From Botryllus schlosseri (taxonomy: Eukaryota; Chordata; Ascidiacea; Stolidobranchia; Styelidae), in the NCBI GenBank assembly GCA_000444245.1, contig ATSW01001904.1:1-20296 (forward strand): 20,296 nucleotides of DNA. Reading direction: 5' to 3'. The position numbers were made by a program, and so were the translations under genes. Of this stretch, positions 1 to 9,949 are shown in pieces; within the stretch, counting starts at the first letter, position 1, and each line of letters starts with the position of its first letter. A model generated the notes under the pieces. The model saw only the letters and a list, made by a program, of their open reading frames with translations. It was not told the DNA's origin and ran no database searches.

Positions 1-51
1 CTCGCGGACCCCCTGAAATTGCTTCGCGGACCCCCGGTTGAGAACCGCTGA
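1..51 (-). mobile_element. hAT transposon terminus, cut by window edge
   Basis: Read on the minus strand, the segment begins CAGCGGTTCTCAACCGGGGG and continues with a GTCCGCG motif that recurs about 25 bases further in. This layout, a CAGNGGTTCTCAACC start followed by a G-rich and CG-containing subterminal repeat, is familiar from hAT-superfamily terminal inverted repeats. The element would extend to the left, outside the window. The eight bases after it (52-59) would be the target duplication, but the partner copy cannot be seen. Confidence 0.7.
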
Positions 52-119
52 TATAGCACGTGTCAAGTAGGTTCTTATTAACGCGAACCACCTATAGGGG
101 TGGAAATAAGAATTTTTCC

Positions 120-3100
120 CTAACAGTGTGGGATATAGTAGTTCTTACTGCGGTAACGGCCATCGTCGCAGTATGTGATACTACAATTGAGAGAGTCGTT
201 CGTTGACCGAAATGCTGTTTCATTCACGCAATTCATCTTCGAAAAGTCAGGACATTCGTATAGTGACATCCAATCTGTATCGCTCTCATTGACGAAGCTG
301 AAACACAAATAAAATGTGTGATATTAAAGTATAATGCTGTTATTTGAATGTATTGATCGCAAACTATAGAAGTTGCACAGCTTACAAATAGAGTACTTAA
401 GGGACGAATGGTAGGAAGCTACTTATAAACTTCTTCATCAGATATTCCTATCGACCTTTGCGTAATCCACATCTTTTTACACTTTGGACATGCCATCGGC
501 CTAAAAGCGTAACTGATTAAATTTGAAACGGATTGGAAATCTCCGAATATATTGAAAAGTCCGACCACCAGTAATGCCCTACCCTACCAAAGCCATATAA
601 TGTCACATTCAAACTATAAGGAATGCGCTCTGCACGTGATACATCAAAGACATACTAACGAACTTTCGAACGAATTAATTTTGTCAAATCTGATTCCACA
701 TATCAAGTTCCGACTTATATGATGTGTCTGCATTGTCAAACAAAAACGATCTATACTGCGATTCTGTCTTGTCGTTGTGCCGTTAATAATATCTGCTGCG
801 GCCGTTTCGTGTGTTCAAACGTAATGCTTATCTGAATAGGGAGTCATGCTACTTAGGAGTAACTGGGTATGTAGAAGATTTTCATACCGGGGCCACATGA
901 AAGCAGATATCCATGGCTCATTCATGAACTTGTAGATAATTTTGTTGATCGCATTTTGAAACGAACCTTGGTATGTTCCGAAATGCTGTGAACGTTTTTG
1001 CAACATAACATAATGTCCAGAAGTCCTACCATATGTGATCGAATTTCCGTTCGAGGAAATCCTACTAACGCTCATACGTTACTAATTCCAACCCTACATT
1101 TCAGTGAAGTGATATATTTATGTAACTGATAAGTAGCGACAACCCAGGCCCCATTATGCCACAATGCTCATGTACATGCCGACATTGATAAACGTCACCA
1201 AATGTATCAACTGGACTCCGGAGCAATCAAATGCTATAATATTCCCATAAAATCAATATCTTCCGTCGTTTTGACAACAATTTCGACGAAGACTTACAAT
1301 TACAAGGGAATGTAAGATTACACTTTAACGGTCTAGGCCAGACCGGACAATGTATTCGGCGTCTGACTATTGCTACATTGATATTAAGCAGAGTGTACAA
1401 CGGGTTTCTATACTTGCTACCGATATTACCATATGAATGAGTTATACAGTAGCCAACACCCCAATAGCACGAATTTGGTTTTTATGATACAATAAAAATA
1501 TCAAACCATGCTAGATTTTTTACATGTTACAGCGATGTATTCTTTATATCAATTTCATTTTTTGGTTTAATAAGCATCATTCGATTACTACATTCATGTA
1601 GTGTATGTCGTTCTTGATGTTATGTGATTGTGAGTCAAGCTCACAGCAGAGAGTCCCTAAATATACACAAACGAAAAGCTGAATGTTTCGAGCAAACTTT
1701 AATAACAAAGCAAGTATAGTGTAGTGTTGAATTTTTTTCATGCTTCCAGCGCTATGCATAGAGTGGTCCGAAGATGAAATGCGAACAATTTCAATCTAAG
1801 TTGTTATAATGACCTGAGAAATTGTGATATATGAAAAAGGTTCACAGTGTCGAACATATCAAGTGTCGTTTGTGAACGTGAACCTCTACATTTCAGAGGT
1901 TGACATACAGAACACGAACGTGAGCCTTATGTCCACACCAACCCTATAGTACACTGTCTTCAGGTAATTTGGCAGTAATGATAATACGAAGTAAAGCAAT
2001 ATACCCCCATTCAACAATTCCCCATAGGTATACCAGTGTCAGTAGAACGAATATCGAACGATTATCACACGCTTTACATTGTTCGACTAACCGTAATAAA
2101 TGAGATGAAATGCTAGATTTGTGTTTGCATCATTGAGTTCACCTATCAACGAAGTGGGTAGCGTAGTTGCGTGCTCTTGCGTCATGGTGTAGATGTCAAC
2201 GATGAGTAATGGATTTCACGCTGTGTTAACCAAGAATCGGTTTCACTTTCATTCAAATTTATACGAATATTCACCCCAATGCACGTTCCGGTCGGTGGTT
2301 AACACGTTACGATTAGAGATTACGATAATGAAATCGTTACTGCGACAGCTTATAGTAAAATGAAGCTATGCGATTTACTTTCTATCCTACATGGAGGGCT
2401 GCAAGTTCATCCCGAAGCATTAAATTATTCCTCGTTATGGCACTCACGACTACAACAACAACAAGCTACACTATCTATAATATTGGACAGAAATGTTACG
2501 TTTTGTGCATATAATTTATTAAAACCAATATTTCAAAACGTGTTGCTCCCGTTTTCCCCAGTTCATTTCGATGCCATTCGCTTGTTTTAAAAGATGACAC
2601 GTATGCCGCTCCCAATTCCACATCATTAATGTTACGGTTTCTCAACATTAGTGGATATCTACTTGGAACGCGTCGACATGTCATGTTATACTACCACCGC
2701 ATTCAAGATAGCTAATGTCAAACAGCGCTGGTTCTAGATATAAAGGTACGCGATGAAAATTGATGTAAAACTTGATAACAGGGCTAGTCGATTCATATAC
2801 CATCCATTCTCCACTTGATTTATCCATTCCGCAACATGCTCGCGCCATTCTAGAAGATCATGAATCCATTTAGACTCAACAGCGCCAATATTGTTGTACG
2901 ATGGTGTAGTTGTTACGGGTTCAGATAGTCCTGCAAATATACATTTTGTTAAAATTCCAGTTGCATTTGCTGGTATAGTAAAGTCAATGTTGTTGTAAAG
3001 ATAGATAAGGGTGGTTGCTCAATTAGACCCATAGGTTAGCTAGGCTACATCATGCAACCATCTCGTGCCTTCATGAGAGGTGGTCAAAGTAGTTAACATT

Positions 3101-3715
3101 GACATACTCAAGTAGAATTAATAATCATGTCTCAAGAGCAAGCAGAACTGACGACTTCCAAATTTGTTAAAAATAAGTATATTAAGCCTATTCTGGCCAA
3201 TAAACCTAAAAACTGATGTAGAAGCAAGATAATTCGTAGCCACCTAATTAAAAAGCGCCAAGCCGGCAGATCCAACTTGAGTTCTCAGAAAATGTAGAAC
3301 AGCGGTCTTCATGGGGGTACATTTACTTGTTTACTGTCTTTCCATAATTTCGAACTATCAAAGGCTCGTCCGAGTCAATGGAAAACATGACAGCGAACTC
3401 TATTTCCGTAACATTGTAGTATAGGCCTATCTGTACCAACATACAGTAGCTACAAGTAAGATTGGTCCTATAGATACACACTAACCTTGTGCGAATGACC
3501 AGACTACAAAAACATGACGAATATATATCAATTAGGCTAAGAATGGCCGTGCTGTCTATCCACAATAATGGAATTATTTTGAAAATGGCGCAACCTCGAT
3601 CAATAAAATAAATAACGCGAATACCTGTATTCAAATAATTTTGAATCTCACCTAGACTCAATAGATATAGAACACAGGTAATCCCCAGTGTCATATTCCT
3701 CTCCTTAATTGACAT
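120..3715 (-). CDS. Candidate four-exon secreted cysteine-containing protein
   Basis: Putative exons are 3715-3652, 2930-2801, 1061-888 and 297-120. Exon 1 starts at ATG 3715 or, better, 3694, and encodes a signal-peptide-like MTLGITCVLYLLSLG before a GTGAGA donor. Exon 2 follows a good TTTGCAG acceptor and carries a Trp/Glu-rich helix-like stretch (ESKWIHDLLEWREHVAEW). Exon 3 includes FMNEPWISAFMWP. Exon 4 follows a strong pyrimidine tract ending TTTCAG, has five cysteines and four NXS/T sites, and ends IPHC-stop. Junction phases agree throughout (1, 2, 2), giving about 174-181 residues. A TAG three bases further upstream at the exon 3 acceptor (start 1064) would add a sixth cysteine. I recognise no family. 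Each exon alone is of chance length, so the case rests on splice sites, phase agreement and protein-like composition. Intron 2 contains a transposon copy. Confidence 0.42.
310..887. other. Putative intron 3, nothing recognised
   Basis: AT-rich sequence between the third and fourth candidate exons of the minus-strand gene. I saw no transposon end, tandem repeat or convincing coding segment in either orientation. Confidence 0.3.
1130..1946 (-). mobile_element. Non-autonomous hAT-like element, copy A
   Basis: Reverse-complementing this segment gives a sequence collinear with 13759-14560. Shared landmarks include the CAGCAGAGAGTC stretch near 1643-1654, GGTGTTGGCTACTGTAT near 1445-1463, GGTCTGGCC near 1335-1345, and GCATTGTGNCATAAT near 1156-1170. 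The right end reads CACCAACCCTA (1936-1946), matching the inverted terminus of copy B. The left end loses similarity at about 1130, so one terminus is missing or replaced. No transposase-like frame is present. Divergence between the copies is substantial, roughly one base in four or five by eye, which suggests an old family. The copy lies within intron 2 of the candidate minus-strand gene. Confidence 0.75.
1955..2800. other. Rest of putative intron 2, nothing recognised
   Basis: Open stretches occur on both strands around 2360-2690, but they are of chance length and lack supporting splice signals. A short stretch near 2157-2172 resembles a tRNA A-box but has no B-box partner. No repeat or transposon end was seen. 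Confidence 0.3.
2931..3651. other. Putative intron 1, with an alternative open stretch
   Basis: Between candidate exons 1 and 2 there is a minus-strand open stretch at about 3479-3329. It contains TNLTCSYCMLVQIGLYY and ends near GTAAAC/GTAAAT donors. Its phases do not join it cleanly to both neighbours, so I leave it out of the gene model. The frame of exon 2 also stays open upstream of its acceptor to about 3022, so an alternative 5' extension of exon 2 is possible. Confidence 0.3.
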
Positions 3716-6083
3716 ATCCCATGGAACCTACCGGTTATAGATCTGTACAATAATATTCCTGATTTAAATCAACCACGGTTATCTTAATTCAGCAAACCTG
3801 TGTTCGTGTATATTGTTCACAGACTTACATAGTTAAATGACTTAATGAATTTGAAGTCATTTTTTCTCAAGCAATCCACATCAGGTATGAAGGACTTGAA
3901 GAGTGCTGCCCGGGCACACACAAATCAACACAGTCCGCTCTTACCACTCAAGCGTGCAATCACCACTAAAAGCCTTGCACAAATTCCGCAGCTGGTCTCT
4001 TACGACAGATTTGACGCAGTGAAATATGAACGGTCTGAGATTCTTACTCTCGTCACGCTACGGCTACACGCTTTCACGCGGGGAAACTCCCCATCATGCG
4101 AATTTAGATATAGCCAATATGCTTTTGCAAGTGCAGCATTGTTCATCGTTCAATGCACAGAACTTTATTGTTTACTTTCCGGGATGCCACATTATATCTT
4201 GCTGGTATTTAAATACATGGCACCCGGGAATATCCCACGGTTGGATGTTTAAGTGATCTCATGTTATCATTTGGTTGATAATCATCGCTAATCTTGTTGA
4301 TGTCTAGTCTAATAGAAGGAATTGGTATCATCTTTGGGTATTTGAGACGACAATATTTCCCTTTTCAAGATGTTAACGCCTGGAAAAACTTTGCTCTACG
4401 TCCAGACATGCCTGGTACACGTTTTTGGTCATGGCGAAGTATCAAAATTGTCACATGAATAATATACTATCTCAAAAATTAGTCGAAATCTCAGTTTCTG
4501 ATCACAGAATCAGTGAGGTATATGATTGACGATGTTTGATTTCCATAAAAAATATAGTCAGTCCTTTCATATGTGTCGTATCAACTCCGAGTTATAGTCC
4601 CATGGCTTCGGAAATACATCGGGTGTGAAGTAGCGATCTTCCGGTATTACTTCCAAAAAATGTCAATCATCTAAAACCATTTCAGATTGCAGCAAATTAT
4701 TTGAGCCTCAGAAGTTCTTCGTGGCAGAGTATTTCTGATATTTCGCTGGTTCCAATGGGGCTCAATGCTTACGGCCTCAACAGACAGTCTCTGGTTTGCC
4801 TATTTCTAGATACACTGTAGGCCGAGGACAATAACAAATAAATGGGCATTCAAGTGACGCGATGCTTGGTCACAGAAAATGCATTGTTGATTTGTTGTCC
4901 ATTATATTCTTATTCAATAAACTAAGGAATATTGGTTATCCGGAAACATCAATTTTACAAAGGTAAAGACAATGGTTCGCTCAGAAACTCGCGCATTGAC
5001 ACTGGAAAACAAAGTATTTAAAATAGTCCTGACCCTACAGCATGATCTGTTTCAAGACATGATGAATATACAATACGAATTATATAGTGAATGTTTTCGA
5101 ATTCCATTATAACATAATTAGACTTGGCAACGTCGATTTTAATTGTAAAAACTGTGGATCACATTGCGTTGCAGTGGCACGGTTCACTATTGCCATGAAC
5201 TCATGAGGAACTCGTGGTGATAGTCATATTGTGCGTTATAGTACCCCGGAAATTCTAATTGCCATACAACAATGATGTCCAAATCATATAGAAGGAATTG
5301 AGTTGTATTGTTTTGGCGATAGTCACGCGCAATTCAATACGCAAAGTACGTGAAATTGAAACGAGTTATCTTCCATATTCACTCGAGTGATAACAATCCT
5401 GCTGATGTAGAATAATTAGTAGTACTGGGGTTCAATCCAATTCCATTGGTCATGTGGATAAGTAGTTTGCGCATTTCGTAGGCCCGCATATATCCAATAC
5501 AACCATGTAAGATTTTAAAAAGTGATTAGATTATCGTGAATTTGAGCGAATAGTGTACTCCCCTCCGGGAGTTCCAGTTTATTCCATCAGCAATCAGCAT
5601 ACGAATCGTGAGTTCCACCTTTGTGGCAGAGCCAGTTTAAATCGGAGCTGTGGCACCTCGAGTACCACGATCCAGCCTTGTACTTATTTCCGCAGTTAAC
5701 AGACTGTCGAGTGTCGACGTCGCGATCCTTGGTTTAAAATCCGAAACCGTTGTGCCAGCGGATAAACGAATCTCCCAGCAGTTCCGGCGTATTCGGATAC
5801 GCTCAGAACAGACCCGGGCAATAGGGCGGTCTGCGAAGCTATTCTGTGTGGCCCGCGACAGGTTGCTTGGAATTCAAATCATAAAACTTGCCTTTCGAAT
5901 GAATAAAACCGTAGGCTGTATCAAATGAACAGGAAATTCGTTTACTTTGAAGCCTGTTCAATAATATGCCACGATTACACTGCCTACGTACCTCGCAGCG
6001 TAATCCAGATTCAAAATAAAGACAATGTGCAGAGTATGAGTAGAAATTGAAGTCACAAGAAATCACTGTTTCCGTATAGTTTA
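3716..6083. other. 2.4 kb with no recognised gene
   Basis: The region contains two plus-strand frames, 3845-4252 (135 codons) and 5650-5928 (92 codons). Neither shows a known motif, signal peptide or consistent splice context. The 3900-4250 and 5560-5930 stretches are richer in GC than their surroundings, which could mean old coding DNA or a transposon. A third open stretch, 4686-4820 on the plus strand, follows a CATTTCAG acceptor-like site and ends in TAG (its reading includes VPMGLNAYGLNRQSL). It is unrecognised and close to chance expectation. No terminal inverted repeats or tandem arrays were noticed. Confidence 0.35.
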
Positions 6084-6309
6084 GTTCAAACTAGGGTTAG
6101 TTCGGGTATCAAAAATTTTCACTATCCTGATAATGGATATATCCGTGTATTTGGAATTTATCTAACCGGTTAACCGGATAATAACTGCTAAGTAAGACAT
6201 TTAATTTCACGAGGTCTTCATGAAAAATGGACCACAAAGTCACTACACTGTGATATTGTAGATCTATACGCGTACACGTGCAGTACGAGCGAATACGAGA
6301 AAAAATCAT

Positions 6310-6616
6310 GAAAATTTAATGCCCACTGCTTCTGCAACGCCTTCCTTATAATGCACAATACATCCTGTAGTGGGGACCGGAGTTTTATAACGAAGAGTCC
6401 ACATGCATTAAATGCTCTTTCTGCTTCCACAGAAGTGGGTTGAATAGTAAGCATCGATTCGTAGAGAGTCTAAAGGTGGGCAGGTCGTTTGCCACATCTT
6501 TTTCCACATTCTTTTTGGACCATTCTTCTGTTTAGGTTCGGAGTGCTGGAAGGACTAGTAGATGATACTGGAATTGATGCTGACATGATATCGCGCTCTA
6601 ATTCCTCCTTGAAAAA
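6310..6616 (-). pseudogene. hAT transposase C-terminal remnant (dimerisation region)
   Basis: Two minus-strand reading segments lie in tandem. The upstream piece (6616-6473) reads FFKEELERDIMSASIPVSS and continues into a Ser/Pro-rich linker. The downstream piece (6454 to about 6310) contains QPTSVEAERAFNACGLFV followed by KLRSPLQ and LCIIRKALQK. This is the signature of the hAT C-terminal dimerisation domain (Dimer_Tnp_hAT), whose usual form is PTSVESERAFSAAGLFVTK followed by LR and later LCFLR. The first segment ends at a TAG at 6470-6472, so the two are not one continuous frame, and a few residues appear deleted after KLRSPL. The N-terminal BED finger and the catalytic core are absent. This is a dead transposase inside a transposon bounded by its own inverted repeats. 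Confidence 0.85.
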
Positions 6617-6819
6617 TTCACGTGATTAGGCGCGTAGCCAGCCGAAAAATAAGGGGGCATGAACTAAAATGAGGGGGTTTCAATTTTTCCGAATTAAGTA
6701 TCAGCGGAAATCAATCACGCTTGCACGCACGCAATGTTTGCGAATATTCGATGTCATTCAGTTTCGCGATGCCACTCTATAATCACAATCGCTAATCAGA
6801 ATACGCTTAACCGCATATT

Positions 6820-7065
6820 GCCTCCAAGCCATCGAGACGCGATGGTTAGGCCAGCGATGATGTCTTTCGTACCAGGCCTATTGCAGATGCGATTGTGTAG
6901 GCCAGCGGTAATATCGTAAGCGCCAAGCCAATGCAGATGCGATTGTGAAGACCAGTGATGGTATAGTGTGCAGTGTGCACACGGCCTATTGCAGATGCAA
7001 TTCTTCAAGCCAGCGGAACTATAGGCTTGTTGAAGACGCGAAAAATCAGGCCAGCGACGATGAGC
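6820..7065 (+). repeat. Degenerate tandem repeat, unit about 50-58 bp
   Basis: Units share TTGCAGATGCGATT and a closing CCAGCG. The first motif occurs near 6881, 6930 and 6989, and the second near 6851, 6902, 6951, 7010 and 7052. The array lies where the 5' part of the hAT transposase gene should be. It may have come with a second insertion that begins near 6627 with the motif AGGCGCGTAGCCAG and short GGGGG runs. Confidence 0.65.
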
Positions 7066-7369
7066 GATGACCGAGCGCGCGGCAATCAGAGACTTGATTT
7101 CGCGATCTTCTCAGCGGCATATGCCGTTGCGTTACATTGTTCACAGTCGTATCTCGCTATTGGCAACACGCTTCTCGCTAATTGACCGCACGCAACACTG
7201 ACAATAAGAGTTATTGAATCTCAATAAAAAGTATAAAACGCATTAGCAGCGATACTCTTTTATCCGGTTAACCGACAGAATTATATCCGGATATCAGATA
7301 TGAAAAAAACCAACGGTTAATAGGTTAACCGGTCAACCCATATCCGGATAATCCAACCCTAGTTAAAAC

Positions 7370-7762
7370 CTTCTTTGTTGCCATTGTCACTGTGACAATG
7401 TCACATTACGCATTCCAATGCATGTGTTTCAAATTGATACGTGATACGTTTCCAAATCCCCAATTCGCAGAACAAGCCAATCAGTGCTCGCTCATATCTA
7501 TCACCCATAAATTATTAACGGGCATGCCAAAAAAAAGCCGAAAAAGGGTTAGTTTCAAACTAGAGCACTAAATATTTGTATACTGGATTCAGGGGTAAAC
7601 TCGTCCTTTTAGTTTTTGCAGAGCATGTCGCCGATATTAAGTATATTTACTTGAGTCGGTCTTAGACAAAAACACGAAACACGTGGTTAAGGGAGGGCGC
7701 AGTTCAGAAAAACTTCAAGTATCGCGAAAGAAAACCAGCTTTGTACTATTACATACACATTT
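7370..7762. other. No gene recognised between two hAT elements
   Basis: AT-rich spacer between the right target duplication of the larger hAT element and the next MITE. No open frame with splice support, repeat or transposon end was seen. Confidence 0.3.
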
Positions 7763-8074
7763 CAGTGTAGTGGTTCTCGAACTGGGGGCGTTAACGCATC
7801 AGAAGGGTGTCGTGAAGCCAAAGTTTAACGAAAAACATTTTCGCACACCGCGCGATTCACCCCCAGCATATGGTTTATGCTCTGTGTATTCTCCGACTTT
7901 TATATTTCAGAATTCTCTCATCAACAGCCAGAACCTTCCATGCCATTAAACTATCCGTTGGGATTGCTAGCATTCTGGTTACACCTTTTATTATTTTGAA
8001 ATATCATGATAGGGGGCGCGGAATTTTTCGCTATCATAGAGGAAAGCGTGCCTAAGAAGGCTGGAAAATCACAG
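7763..8074. mobile_element. Short hAT-like MITE
   Basis: The left end reads CAGTGTAGTGGTTCTCGAAC and continues CTGGGGGCG. The right end contains GGGGGCGCGG, then AGAAGGCTGGAAAATCACAG. The paired outer CAGTG/CTGTG ends, TTCTC/TTTTCC core and inner GGGGGCG tracts match the usual layout of hAT termini. The length is about 312 bp with no transposase. The flanking octamers (7755-7762 and 8075-8082) do not match, so the exact boundaries or the insertion history are uncertain. Confidence 0.6.
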
Positions 8075-8312
8075 TAATAGAGTCCTAATAGCAGAACATG
8101 GATAGGGGTTTAAAGAGAGTTAAATATGTGTCATGTTTAACATTGTTTCCAATTGTGACGGCAAATGGATATTTTTTAATTAACCGTCTAATTCTCATTA
8201 CCTAGTACCAACACATTCACTGAGCAGCATTTACTAATAATGCAATTTGGAAATAAAATTAAAATACGATAGAGAATATAGCTAAAATTGATATAAACTG
8301 GTATAAACATAC

Positions 8313-8455
8313 TTTGGTATCCGGTTTGGGAAAACACACTTGCCCATAGCCGATGCACAGCATCTTGACACCGTAGAAGTTCGTGTTGGTTGCGGTTAGA
8401 ATGCCAACTATAATAATGATGTATTGTGTATAGCGGACATTGCCAAGGTCCGGAC
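8313..8455 (-). CDS. Candidate internal exon of an unrecognised protein
   Basis: On the minus strand an acceptor-like ACATTCTCAACGTATAG precedes an open segment of 47 full codons. A strong GTATGT donor follows. The translation includes YTQYIIIIVGILTATNTNFY, a hydrophobic stretch, and then MLCIGYGQVCFPKPDTK with two cysteines. The exon needs a preceding phase-1 splice and ends in phase 0. It lies downstream of two FReD-like exons on the same strand, so it could belong to that transcription unit. However, it lacks the FReD C-terminal landmarks (DxDND, WWYxxC, NLNG), and I do not recognise it. The two good splice signals argue for a real exon. The open length alone does not. Confidence 0.42.
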
Positions 8456-8802
8456 CTATACGTTGAGAATGTTATGGTCGTCGTTTTGTCTGGTGTTCAC
8501 CACAAAGTGCAATTTTCTGAAATCCAGTTTGCCGTGATTCTGACTACCTGTGCTGCTAGGTCACGATTGTGAAAAAAATTCGTTCTACCTTCTAGAATGG
8601 TGTTTAACGCCGGTTGTTACGTGTTCGGATTTATAGAGGAAAAGATCATGATTTATGAAACTGACTCTTTCTCGTAAGTAAAGAGGTTCATACCTTATGC
8701 TTAAGCGCATATTCCAATCGTAAAACGCCTAACTTTATTTACGCCTAAGCTGAATGCATTACATTAAATGCAGCGGTATTAAATAAATGCACGGTTTTTT
8801 GC

Positions 8803-8994
8803 TCATATTGTCCTACGGGCGCGGACTATCGGTTCGGATATTCCACGGAATTTATTTTCATTTTCCGACACGGCACAGGGAGCGAGTACTTTCGAGTACG
8901 TTGTAAATATCCTCACGCCACCCCAATCCCCCATATCGCGCATGAAGCTGGTCTGCCCACCCATAATATATTGTATAGAATGAAATTGGCCAAA
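8803..8994 (-). CDS. Probable diverged FReD exon (second FReD segment)
   Basis: Following an ATTTTAG acceptor, the minus strand is open for 63 codons to a TGA at 8805-8803, and a donor such as GTACTC may come earlier. The key stretch is SIQYIMGGQTSFMRDMGDWG, then a YSKV. I align it to the FReD segment that follows EFWLG, where the family has NIH, an LRVDL/DWEG core and YA-YSxFxV. RDM-DWG and YSKV correspond, with about one residue missing. The later SENENKFRG fits the family's E-KYRL stretch. Its phase-0 start matches the phase-0 end of the exon at 9308-9412, although the junction would carry about four extra residues. The divergence suggests either a lineage-specific FReD or a decaying gene. 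Confidence 0.5.
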   Translation of the reverse strand, partial: FGQFHSIQYIMGGQTSFMRDMGDWGGVRIFTTYSKVLAPCAVSENENKFRGISEPIVRARRTI

Positions 8995-9307
8995 CTAAAA
9001 TTACATTGTGCAAAAATCATTCGCATGTGTAAATATCATTGATAAAACCAATTCAGTACAATCTCCACAGCAAAACCCTAATCCTAGCCCTCAGCGGCAT
9101 TTTTAAATATAGTTACGTGTCATTTAAAGGTATTGCCTGACTGTACTTGAATTAGTATAACTCAGATTAAACCATTGTCACTTATCATTACAATGAGCTG
9201 CCACTCAAACATAGCCTACGATAGACATATTCGCACGCCCGTCTGATGAATCGACAAATTAGACAGTTTTCACATGGTTGATTCATTCACATACTCTGTA
9301 TTTATAC

Positions 9308-9412
9308 CATAATATCTATCCAATATTCTGCAACAGCACTTCCGAGTCCTGCGACATACTCAGCATGATTGAGAAAGAAGTCTATGGCTCCATCCGTTCG
9401 CCTTTGAATAAC
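9308..9412 (-). CDS. Fibrinogen-related domain (FReD) exon
   Basis: The minus strand reads VIQRRTDGAIDFFLNHAEYV and continues AGLGSAVAEYWIDIM. This is the first conserved block of the fibrinogen C-terminal domain, usually GGWTVIQRRxDGSVDFxRxWxxYxxGFGxxxxEFWLG. The match includes VIQRR-DG, the DF, the Y-x-x-G-x-G spacing and the final E-Y-W. The exon starts directly after a TTTCTAG acceptor at the position where many FReD genes are interrupted (before VIQRR), and it ends at a GTATAA donor, phase 0 at both ends. FReD proteins include ficolins, tenascins, angiopoietins and many invertebrate secreted lectins. The domain folds around calcium and binds acetylated sugars or protein ligands. The upstream exon with the CDMxTDGGGWT block was not found in the window. 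Confidence 0.85.
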
Positions 9413-9479
9413 CTAGAAATACGCAGTGACCGCGTTAAATTTATATGTTAAGGATATGGGATTTTTCATTCCCGAAAAG

Positions 9480-9560
9480 CAGGAGTGACCAACCTGCGGC
9501 CGTAGAAGGAAATTTGTGCAGCCGTCGATGCGTAATTCAATTAGTGTGAGTTAGCGGTCG
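9480..9560 (+). mobile_element. hAT terminus, partner end not found
   Basis: The sequence CAGGAGTGACCAACCTGCGG followed by CCG is the typical start of one hAT family (CAGGGGTGNCCAACCTGCGGCCC). The following 60 bases hold further CG-rich short repeats (GCGGTCGTCGACACGC) that could be its subterminal region. I did not find a convincing inverted partner within the next kilobase, so the right boundary is arbitrary. Overlapping open frames on both strands between 9603 and 9875 have no recognised motif and may be part of this element. Confidence 0.55.
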
Positions 9561-9949
9561 TCGACACGCAACGCGCGAATAAAAACGACTTCATTTTTAG
9601 ATTCAATAGAGTAGCGCCCTATACAATATGAGCCCCACCATGCAGATGCGAGCAGCAAAGGAAAATGATGCGCCCCATATAGAACTGTACCAATACAGAA
9701 TCATGTGCTCCTCGCGACTGTTTGTTTCTGATACGTTTGAGCGATTGCAATATCTTTCCATTTTACCAGCAATCCTGAGGGGGGGTCTAGAAACAACAGC
9801 GTGCAACAAAGGGAGTAATAACAATCGACCCACCGAAAGATCATCATTTCTAACTTGCCCTAAATGAATACGCAAATAAAATTGATACGACCGGTGTATA
9901 AACTTATTATGGTCAAAAAATGTTGCTCCACACGGGCATTAGAAAGTGC

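Larger units (their letters stand above)
6084..7369 (-). mobile_element. Degenerate hAT DNA transposon with 8-bp target duplications
   Basis: The element spans 6092-7361. It begins TAGGGTTAGTTCGGGTATC and its right end, inverted, begins TAGGGTTGGATTATCCGGAT. Flanking octamers GTTCAAAC (6084-6091) and GTTAAAAC (7362-7369) agree at seven of eight positions, as expected for hAT target-site duplications. Both ends carry repeated GGTTAACC palindromes with ATCCGG motifs (about 6165-6180, 7263-7275 and 7320-7350). The minus strand retains two pieces of a hAT transposase C-terminus (listed separately). At about 1.27 kb it is much shorter than an autonomous hAT, and the missing 5' half of the gene is replaced by unrelated sequence, including a tandem repeat. 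It cannot move by itself. Confidence 0.88.

Noticed and set aside
2157-2172. GGGTAGCGTAGTTGCG resembles a tRNA A-box, hinting at a SINE
   Set aside because: No B-box (GGTTCGANNCC) follows at the expected 30-60 bases, and there is no poly-A tail or second copy.
3845-4252. 135-codon plus-strand frame, the longest starting with ATG in the window
   Set aside because: No signal peptide, domain or low-complexity pattern was recognised, the composition is unremarkable, and in DNA of this base composition several frames of such length are expected by chance.
5650-5928. 92-codon plus-strand frame in a GC-richer patch
   Set aside because: The patch is also open in a minus-strand frame. Neither translation shows a known motif, and the arginine-rich reading follows from CG content.
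9603-9875. Overlapping frames of 79-90 codons on both strands
   Set aside because: Both strands being open suggests base-composition bias. No domain was recognised, and the stretch follows a hAT terminus.
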